Positions 56,636 to 64,000 of a DNA stretch of 64,000 bases are shown piece after piece. The stretch is from NCBI RefSeq assembly GCF_010093815.1, contig NW_022985581.1:26368-90367 (forward strand). Direction: 5' to 3'. The notes beneath the pieces were generated by a model. That model searched no databases, was not told the DNA's origin, and worked only from the letters and a program-made list of their open reading frames with translations. This stretch comes from Pseudovirgaria hyperparasitica. Its lineage: Eukaryota; Ascomycota; Dothideomycetes; Acrospermales; Acrospermaceae. The position numbers were made by a program, and so were the translations under genes. Within the stretch, counting starts at the first letter, position 1. The number at the start of each line of letters is the position of its first letter.

Positions 56636-57620
56636 ACTAGTATCTATAAGCACCTTGTACATACCAAGAACACTCACTGTATTCTAGCTCTCAAAATTGA
56701 CGTATTATTTCACGGACCCTTTTTACTCCAATTGTCACACAATTAGGCACGATCATCCCTTTATACCTCAGAACAAAGCGATTTAGGTTTTGCTAGCACT
56801 CACACCCGTATGAGTGTGGCGCATGCGTGCTATGGGAATCGTGGGCTGGATGGCTTCGAGATTGCAATTCTGCAAGTAATCAACAGCTACGAATTCAAAA
56901 TAATCTCGAGATTCACGATTCACGATTCACGGTGCAGATGTGGCTCATTCTGTTCACAAGGTGAAGTTCTGCTTGAAGATACCTGATCTGATCAATGCCG
57001 GCCTTGATGATGTTCATGCATGGCATCAGATCATCTTAATGAAGTTACATACCCTCAGATCAGATGCTGCTAGGATCAGCTTGCAAAAGTAGCCCACCAA
57101 CTGAGCATCTCCCTAAGTCTGCTGTCTGAGCACATATGAATCTCTCACTGCCTGGACTATGCCACTGGAGCTGGAGGATGGGTTATGCTTGGTGCTGGCG
57201 TATGAGTAATACGATTGTGAGTGCCCCTTTATGCAAGCTGGTCTATAAGGATATTCGTCTTCTACTGGGTAAGATCTGCCGACTACCCTACTCAGAGCAT
57301 ACTTCTAGCATAATCGCAGCGGTTTTCATAGCTCTAGATAAGACACTTATAGATCTCGATGCACTCCATTTCGGTAGAAAGACCACTTTCATTGTTCTTA
57401 AGTTAACAAATCTTTCTTAACTTTTTCATAGGTTCCACCTAGATCTCCGATCTTTTCCACATCTGCATCCATGCTTGGAAGACCCTTGAAAGTGATGGCA
57501 AACGTACATCCAATCTTTGGAAATACCTTGCCGAGGTAATCCTTCACAGGTCAGTGATGTGAAGTTCACTGACATGCCTCATTAGGGTTTTATTGATGGC
57601 ATTGCATTACATTCGTACCC
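56636..57620. other. Convergent 3' intergenic region with ATTCACG repeat
   Basis: 985 bases with no supported gene. Three exact tandem ATTCACG heptamers lie at 56911-56931. An open frame at 57136-57420 has no family features. Confidence 0.4.
56911..56931. repeat. ATTCACG heptamer tandem repeat (3 copies)
   Basis: Three exact consecutive copies in a non-coding convergent region between she9 and the aldehyde dehydrogenase gene. Confidence 0.85.
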
Positions 57621-59172
57621 TCATTTTGGATATTGCTTGATGTGGTAGCTCTTGAGCTTCACAAACTGGTCGAAGCCAAACTTGCTAAGGGTTTGGCCCT
57701 TACCAGAATTCTTCCATCCAATCCAAGCGAGGTCCTATAGTTTGTCAGTTGACGTACTTAGGCTGAGAGAGCAGTGCGTAGAACTTGAAGACAGGGCTTG
57801 GGGACAACAGAACAGTATATACTTACTGGGCTTGGAAAATCGGCACGATTAACAAAGACCGTTCCAGCTTCTACTTCCTCAGCGATCTCATTGCCCTTGT
57901 CGGTATCTTTGGTCCAGATGCTGGCGGTAAGACCAAACTGACTATCATTCATGAGCTTGATAGCTTCCTGATCACCTTTCACCTTCATGACAGGTATCAC
58001 AGGTCCAAAGGTCTCCTCGGTCATCACCACCATGCTGTGGTCAACATTGGTGAGAAGGATGGGTGCGACATAATTGCCATCCCCTGGTGGGCTCGTGAAT
58101 GTCTCGTTTTCAGGGGTCATGTCTTTTGCGCCCTTCTCTAATGCGTCTTTGACATGCATACGAATGGTCTCGACCGATCTCTTCGATACAACAGGCCCAA
58201 TATTGGTGTTTTTGTCGAATGGATCTCCCAATTTGTAGCCTTTTAACACTTCTTGCACAGCCGACACAAATTGGTCATGGATTTTTTCGTCGACATATAT
58301 CCTTTCGAGGCTGCAACAACTCTGTCCAGAATTGAAGATTGCTCCGTCAACGATCTCGTCAGCAGCCCATGCCACATCGACATCCGATCTAACATATGCC
58401 GGGTCTTTCCCACCCAGTTCGAGGCCCACCCGGACTGCAACTCGGTCGCTAGCAGCCCGTTGTACAGCCAATCCGCCGGCAACCGAGCCAGTGAAACATA
58501 CCAATTGAATTGCAGGTGCACGTATAAGTGTCTCTATCTGAGTAAACGACCCACTGTGGAAATATTGTATGATGTTGTCAGGTAGCCCGGCCTTCTTGAA
58601 GATAACGGCAATTTGCTCCACGACGGTTGGCGTTTGAGGGGATGGCTTGAGGATGATAGAGTTCCCGGAAAGTAGCGCCGGGATTATGGAATTTATGAGG
58701 ATCAGGTAGGGATACTACCAAAATAAGCCCATCTGTACTGACTAGATAGCAAGATGGAAAGACCTACATTCCAAGCGAATAGCACCAATACAGGACCTAT
58801 TGGCACTTTCTTAATGTATCGCTTAAACCCCTTCTCGGGCTCCCCATCTGTATCACTCAAAGCCTCGTCGCTGATCTTCAGGAGGTATCTACCACGAGCA
58901 ACAGCAGTGCTAACTTCTTTGGCGGTATACGCGATGGGCCTACCCATCTGTTCAGTCAACTCTTTCGCCAGCTCATCTTGCTTTCCCTCTAGCAACGCAA
59001 GGGCAGTCCTGACAATAGTTTGTCTCTCTTTAAGTGGCGTCTTACGCCATGACTGGAAGGCTTCAGTCGCAAGCTCAGGAATTGCCTCGATATCAGCATC
59101 ACTTAAGCCACTACGTGTAGCGACGGGCTTGTTCGTGACAGGAGAGATGGTTGTGATTGTCTCAACAGACAT
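57621..59172 (-). CDS. NAD(P)-dependent aldehyde dehydrogenase
   Basis: Oxidises an aldehyde to the acid. Exons are 59172-58768, 58714-57827 and 57734-57621, giving 468 residues, typical of the family. Splicing yields FAWNYPYLILINSIIPALLSGNSIILKPSPQTP, the cofactor-binding block. The general base Glu lies in LELGGKDPAYV and the catalytic Cys in FNSGQSCCSLERIYV. EETFGPVIPV and the last exon, with WIGWKNSGKGQTLSKFGFDQFVKLKSY, complete the fold. The protein starts MSVETITTISPVTNKPV, with no targeting signal, so it is probably cytosolic. It resembles the succinate-semialdehyde/general ALDH group; substrate not determined. Confidence 0.92.
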
Positions 59173-61138
59173 AGTTGCTGAAGCAAAAGGTATGCTTGAT
59201 TTATGTCGTCGCTCGGGATGCAGATTTGCTCGTGATTGAATATCGATGTCTCAAGCCAAGATTGCGGAGGTGAGTGTGAATTGTTGACACTGACGTAACT
59301 TTCAATTGGAAGGTGCCATCAGCAGCTGGAGGGTCTCCCGGTCCTGCCCCGCAGTACCCCCTCCCTGAAGCTGCAAAGCTCAAAGACATGACTAGTAGTA
59401 CGCCGTTAATGATCACATATGCGCTGATAATATCTCGACTAACGTGCATCCTAAGATTTCCTCTTCGTGCTCAAAAGGGTTCGTCACAACCTAAAGTCGA
59501 ACAACAAAGTAAGCATAAGTCGACTTATTCACTTGATCAAAACTATAGACGACACCTATACCGACACCTTCTTATCATGTGACACTACTGCAGTAAGCAC
59601 CACGCAATACTAATGGCGGCAGCATGTTGATCGAGAGCAGAACACGAACCCGAGCGCAACCCACGACACGATAAGATGCAAGAAGAGCATGGAATCACAT
59701 TGGCACAGCACCAGTCCAACATAATCATGAAGACGATGACTGTGCCTGTGACTGGTGTCTGTTAGAAAACACGAAGCGGTTGTCGGCCAGATCATGTATT
59801 CATCCATGTGATTATTCTACACAAGGCTATTATCCATTGCTGCCTGCCCATGTCAGACATTCTCTTTCGCTTAGAGAGTCCAAAGTACAAACGAAACGGT
59901 TAGCGATGGCCACTAATCATTGTCTTCACCTTCTACGTTCCGACATTCGAAGGTAACTGGACCAGTGTCAACACCCCTTACGATATGGAAAGACTTGTTG
60001 TAACAACAAAATAGACCTTCTCCTGGCGTTATTAATGGAAATGTATCTTTTGGGCAGGCACTAGAACAATATGGAAGTTTCCAATGCAGGAGGACATAGC
60101 AGGGGAGCACAGACGCGGTTCGCCGCATGATCTACATGATTTCTCACACAAATTCCGGGCAAAAGGAAACGACACCATCGACTCTGGCCACCGGCGAAGA
60201 CAGAGGCAGAGAAAGGTACGCGAGCGATGCTCCACTTGGTCACGATATGAACAGTGGTATGAGCAGGGATAGGACCAGTCGCTAATATGCATGGATGTGA
60301 TTAGTAGCGGCTTGATGGCAACGGCGTGCAAAGCGCGTTGTAGTGGCTCAGCGTAATTGTAATATGTACATAGTACATAGTAATGCCTTCTATGCCTGTG
60401 CATATCTTAGCTACGAAAGACACGGCGCTTGTAATGTGGCATGAACCAGGGCTGCGGCTCCTTCATGACACGCAGTGAGAATGAGTGGCACAGACTAATT
60501 ATGATCTAGGTAGCTCTACGTTGGTGCAAGAGACTCTTGCGGGGAAGTGCAGAAGGAGGGGGGGAGGGGGACAGGGAGTGAGAATACACGAATGCACGCA
60601 GCACCACACACATAGATGACCAGACCATAATAACACTCCTTGCATGCTATGGAGAAAGATTGACCTCCAGCTGGCCCGCTACGTCTGAATGGCCTGAAAT
60701 AAATGGTGGGTGTTGATGATAATGATGCTCTGGAAGACTCAACCTAGCCCGGTACCCCATATTATGTGTCCCATGCCATGTACCCTGGGTACTCCATGAT
60801 CCAATCCCTCGCGTTATTATTGTTATGCCCCTAAGGTTTGTTACATCTTCTATATCTGCTATTGCCAGGCACTCAGATCTGAAGACTGAACCAAGCCAGC
60901 AAGACTGCTCATTTTCAAAACACCAAACTTCCCTCCTGGACTCTCCCAACCTCTATATACAGCCCTATCCATCGAGCTCGTAGGATAGTATTGTCGGTAC
61001 AAAGTACATCTACGGTACATCCATTTCGTTCGTGGGATATTTCCAGCTCCACCCCCGCCTCCTACCCACATAGCGTCCCGAGTCAGCGCTTGGACAAGCC
61101 GTGGCTGAGACTAATCCATCCATACTCATGCCGTTCGC
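59173..61138. promoter_or_regulatory. Long divergent control region, ALDH / xlnR-like
   Basis: Almost 2 kb with no supported gene between the ALDH start (-) and the XlnR-type regulator (+). A G-rich tract at 60552-60576 has several runs of three or more G. SYGGRG-type words (the CreA carbon-repressor consensus) occur at 59347-59352 (minus), 60539-60544 (plus) and 61053-61058 (minus). Such short words are common by chance. Long upstream regions are usual for this class of regulator. Confidence 0.4.
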
Positions 61139-64000
61139 ATGCTCTCTTCAACTGCTCACCATGACTTTCCCCCGGCCCTCGGCCACATTCATATTCCGTC
61201 CTCAGGCCCAGGTTCACTCGGCCATGACCATGTGGATGGACATGCATACTTCGCTCCACTCCATATGGCTCATGCCGGCTTCGATGTCCCTGCACACTCC
61301 TCTCAGCACTCTTACCAATTCGAACAGCATCAGAAACACCCAAGACCCATTGAAAATGCCTTCGTAAAGCATCGCCAATACCCATACTACCTAGAGTTGG
61401 GGTCAGGACCTGGGCTTTTAGCAGCAGCAGGGCCTCAGACTCTCGGAAATGTAATCATGACACAGGCCCGAGCTGGAAGAGCCATGGCCGCAGCCTCTGT
61501 ACGTCGCCGGATATCCCGAGCTTGCGATCAGTGCAACCAACTTCGAACGAAATGTGATGGCAAATCCCCATGCGCTCATTGTGTTGGTAGGTCAAGCCTT
61601 GTTCCCAAATCCCTGGTCAGAGCGAGAGGAAACAGCGAGCGCGGTAAATGTGCTAATCCCTTGGAAGAGTTCGTTTTGACGTGCGAATATGTTCGCGAAC
61701 GAAAGAAGCGCGGGAAAGCGTCACGAAAGGACATTGCTATTCAACAGGCGGCAGCCGTAAATGCTACCGTGTCTACGTCTGGTTCAAAACACGATGGAAC
61801 ATTCCAAACGAGTCCCCGTGCGACAGCATGCTCTTCGTCCGTTGACCAAGACGGCGACGAGGTTGCCTTTCGTGACAGTTCTGCCGCTCCAGAGCAAGAC
61901 CGCGACTTACCTTCACAACTTCTACATCAAAGCAGGTCACGAGGTCCTTCCAATGACCATGACCGATCGTACAACGTAACTTCGCCTGTGTCTCGATCAG
62001 TCAGTCTATCAGGAGCTGACAGTATTCCTGTGGGTGGTATGCTACAACGTCACCATCATCATCCCCAATCTCATCAGATGTCCAACGTAGACCCTCGACT
62101 ATCGAACGATGTTTCGATGGCACTAAACGGGTACGGTCATCTTGAAGACTTTTCTGGGAGTATGATGAGTTCACATGCAGCTGTCAACGAAGGGCACAAT
62201 GATCAATCCACTACTGGATTTATCACCAATTCGGTTATGCGCAAAGAACACACCCATGTGTATCCAGAAGATCCATATATCATCAGTCCTTCGAGAGAGA
62301 TACAACACCAGAACGTCTTCCAATTGCCACCAGGCGAATCGCCAATATCGACAAGCTTTCTCAAGAGCGCCTCTACAGGGGGGTCTCCCGCCTGGTACAA
62401 TATAGGCTCCCCATCTACAGGAATGTACGGAAATACAACCCACATTCCGACTCAAGGCCTTCGATACCCGGTCCTCCAACCTCTCTTGCCTCACCTCAAT
62501 GGTCTACTACCAACTTCAATATCCTGTGATCTGCTAGAGCTGTACTTTCAAAGCTCGTCGTGCGCATTCATTCGGCCCTTATCCCCATATGTACTTGGTT
62601 ACGTCTTACGCAAGCGATCCTTCCTTCGTCAGATGAATCCCCGAGCATGCAGTCCAGCTTTACTTGCAAGCATACTGTGGATAGGAGCGCAGACCAGCGA
62701 GTCCCCATTTCTTACCACTCCACCGTCAGCTCGTGGCAAGATCTGCCAGAAGCTGCTTGAGCTCACCATCAGTCTACTCAGGCCCCTCATTCATTCTCCG
62801 GTTGCTACGAATGACACTGCTCCCAGCTACGCTGCAAACACGGTCGTCAATGGGGTCGCATTAGGCGGCTTTGGGGTTGCCATGTCTGGTCAATCTAGCG
62901 AGATAAATGGCTCTCCAGGTGCTGCTGGTAACTTGGACGACGTTATAACTTATATGCATTTGGCAATTGTAGTCTCTGCAAGTGAATACAAGGCAGCCAG
63001 TCTTCGATGGTGGAATGCAGCATGGTCCTTAGCACGTGAGCTAAAACTCGGACGCGAGCTTCCTCCAAATACCGTCGTGGTACATGACTTACACCCTGAA
63101 CAGCGTGAAGATGATGTACCTGGCGGTATCGAAATCGATGTATCTGATATAGGACATATCCAGGATCAACCGGGATGCTATTCTGAAGAGGAGCGTGAAG
63201 AGCGACGAAGAATCTGGTGGCTTCTCTACATCATGGACAGACATCTGGCTTTATGCTACAATCGGCCCCTTTTCCTCCTAGACTTAGAGTGTGATGGATT
63301 GTTACAGCCAGTCGATGACTGTGTGTGGCAAAGTGGAGAGTTCTACATCCCAGAATCCAGCTCGACAGATCCAAATTCAAACTATCTTAGACAACGAGGA
63401 CCGACATTTCACTGTACTGGACACAGTATCTTCGGATATTTCTTGCCCCTCATGACAATATTAGGGGGCATAGTCGATCTTAATCATGCCCGCAATCATC
63501 CTCGATTCGGACTAAGAAATCGCAACGGCCGTGAATGGGACGAACAGGCCGCTGAGATAACACAACAGCTTGAAGCATATGAGCACAGCCTTCAGCACTT
63601 CGAGGAACGATTCTGTGGTAGCCTCAAGCACGACGAAGCTGCGAACGGTAGCAGTCATAATGCCGAAGTGCACAGTCCCTCTACTCATTCTATTCACTCC
63701 TCCAGCTCCAGGACTACCGACCAAATATTGCAAACCAAGATTGTCGTCGTCTATGGCACCCATGTCATGCACACACTTCATATACTGCTTAATGGCAAAT
63801 GGGACCCAATCTCACTCCTTGACGACAACGACCTGTGGATCTCATCACAAGCATTTGTAACAGCTACGGGCCACGCGGTCGATGCGGCAAAGGCCATACG
63901 CAACATATTGGACTGTGACCCAGATCTAAGTTTCATGCCTTTCTTCTTCGGAATCTATCTACTGCAAGGGAGCTTCTTACTACTTCTGATTGCAGATAAG
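61139..64000 (+). CDS. xlnR: XlnR/XLR-1-type xylanolytic regulator, 3' end outside window
   Basis: Zn2Cys6 activator of xylanase, pentose and often cellulase genes in filamentous fungi. Exon 1 is 61139-61586, the intron is 61587-61667 (GTAGGT donor, TGCTAAT branch), and exon 2 runs open to the last base, giving 927 residues so far. The ATG at 61139 begins MLSSTAHHDFPPALGHIHIP and a His-rich N-terminus. The zinc cluster RRRISRACDQCNQLRTKCDGKSPCAHCV|EFVLTCEYVRERKKRGKAS (about residues 120-170) is close to identical to the XlnR consensus. Later blocks include CDLLELYFQSSSCAFIRPLSPYVLGYVLRK, LRWWNAAWSLARELKLGRELP, EERRRIWWLLYIMDRHLALCYNRPL and, at the edge, GIYLLQGSFLLLLIADK. Roughly 75 residues are expected beyond the window. 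No break is seen. Confidence 0.95.
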   Translation, partial: MLSSTAHHDFPPALGHIHIPSSGPGSLGHDHVDGHAYFAPLHMAHAGFDVPAHSSQHSYQFEQHQKHPRPIENAFVKHRQYPYYLELGSGPGLLAAAGPQTLGNVIMTQARAGRAMAAASVRRRISRACDQCNQLRTKCDGKSPCAHCVGRSSLVPKSLVRARGNSERGKCANPLEEFVLTCEYVRERKKRGKASRKDIAIQQAAAVNATVSTSGSKHDGTFQTSPRATACSSSVDQDGDEVAFRDSSAAPEQDRDLPSQLLHQSRSRGPSNDHDRSYNVTSPVSRSVSLSGADSIPVGGMLQRHHHHPQSHQMSNVDPRLSNDVSMALNGYGHLEDFSGSMMSSHAAVNEGHNDQSTTGFITNSVMRKEHTHVYPEDPYIISPSREIQHQNVFQLPPGESPISTSFLKSASTGGSPAWYNIGSPSTGMYGNTTHIPTQGLRYPVLQPLLPHLNGLLPTSISCDLLELYFQSSSCAFIRPLSPYVLGYVLRKRSFLRQMNPRACSPALLASILWIGAQTSESPFLTTPPSARGKICQKLLELTISLLRPLIHSPVATNDTAPSYAANTVVNGVALGGFGVAMSGQSSEINGSPGAAGNLDDVITYMHLAIVVSASEYKAASLRWWNAAWSLARELKLGRELPPNTVVVHDLHPEQREDDVPGGIEIDVSDIGHIQDQPGCYSEEEREERRRIWWLLYIMDRHLALCYNRPLFLLDLECDGLLQPVDDCVWQSGEFYIPESSSTDPNSNYLRQRGPTFHCTGHSIFGYFLPLMTILGGIVDLNHARNHPRFGLRNRNGREWDEQAAEITQQLEAYEHSLQHFEERFCGSLKHDEAANGSSHNAEVHSPSTHSIHSSSSRTTDQILQTKIVVVYGTHVMHTLHILLNGKWDPISLLDDNDLWISSQAFVTATGHAVDAAKAIRNILDCDPDLSFMPFFFGIYLLQGSFLLLLIADK

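Noticed and set aside
57136-57420. 94-codon + strand open frame downstream of she9
   Set aside because: No homology-like motif, no neighbouring exons, and it lies in a convergent 3' region.
59347-61058. CreA-like SYGGRG words taken as functional sites
   Set aside because: Six-base degenerate words are expected by chance at this density; listed only as context, not as sites.
1-64000. CRISPR array, rRNA or prophage
   Set aside because: No spaced direct repeats, rRNA-like stretch or phage gene block was seen, and the genes are plainly those of a eukaryotic fungus.

Overview
The window is nuclear DNA of a filamentous ascomycete (Pezizomycotina, probably a Dothideomycete). The genes have one to four short introns of about 46-92 nt with GT-AG borders and CTAAC/CTAAT-like branch sites. 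The left edge is a very AT-rich block of the kind made by repeat-induced point mutation. Fungus-specific families are present: two Zn2Cys6 regulators, one of them an XlnR/XLR-1-type xylanase regulator, a BimC kinesin, and She9/Mdm33. No rRNA, tRNA, CRISPR or plasmid-like feature was seen. All exon-intron models were built by eye from reading frames, splice signals and remembered family motifs; no database search was run.

Layout. 1-1000 is a degraded AT-rich repeat. 1.6-5.3 kb is the 26S proteasome subunit Rpn2 (+). 5.9-7.6 kb is a secreted S28 serine peptidase (-). 8.5-10.3 kb is an amino-acid permease of the APC/LAT type with a GC-AG intron (-). 10.9-12.4 kb is a 2OG-Fe(II) oxygenase whose 3' end is unclear (-). 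13.0-14.7 kb is a PHAF1/UPF0183 protein (-). 15.2-18.9 kb is kinesin-5 (+). 19.5-21.2 kb is cytosolic phenylalanyl-tRNA synthetase alpha (-). 21.7-22.1 kb is a possible small two-exon gene (+). 22.9-24.5 kb is a cytochrome P450 (+). 24.9-26.4 kb is a mitochondrial PP2C phosphatase (-). 26.7-27.5 kb is a nicotinamidase (-), head-to-head with an ASNSD1-type asparagine synthetase domain protein at 27.8-29.6 kb (+). 30.9-31.5 kb is a DUF4202 protein (+). 31.8-33.4 kb is a fused TauD-like dioxygenase/HAD hydrolase (-). 35.0-36.8 kb is an MFS sugar-type transporter (+), followed by a Zn2Cys6 regulator at 37.3-39.5 kb (+). 40.0-41.8 kb is a vacuolar amino-acid transporter (+). 42.6-44.2 kb is a lectin-like type II membrane protein (+). 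45.1-46.0 kb is a GPI-anchored secreted protein (-). 47.1-48.3 kb is Elongator subunit Elp4 (+). 48.6-50.3 kb is an atypical hexokinase (-). 51.4-52.2 kb is a GILT-type thiol reductase (+). 52.4-53.3 kb is a NECAP protein (-). 53.9-54.8 kb is a HAD phosphatase like yeast YNL010W, with a 14-nt exon (-). 55.1-56.6 kb is She9/Mdm33 (+). 57.6-59.2 kb is an aldehyde dehydrogenase (-). 61.1 kb to beyond the window end is the XlnR-type regulator (+).

Most of this is housekeeping sequence. The least ordinary stretch is 31.8-39.5 kb, where an enzyme that joins an oxidative and a phosphatase-like domain lies divergent to a sugar-type transporter and a pathway-type regulator. This could be a small catabolic module, but the substrate cannot be told from sequence alone. 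Other points worth a look are the GC-AG intron, the 14-nt microexon, the frame problem at the end of the 2OG oxygenase, and the XlnR gene cut by the window edge.
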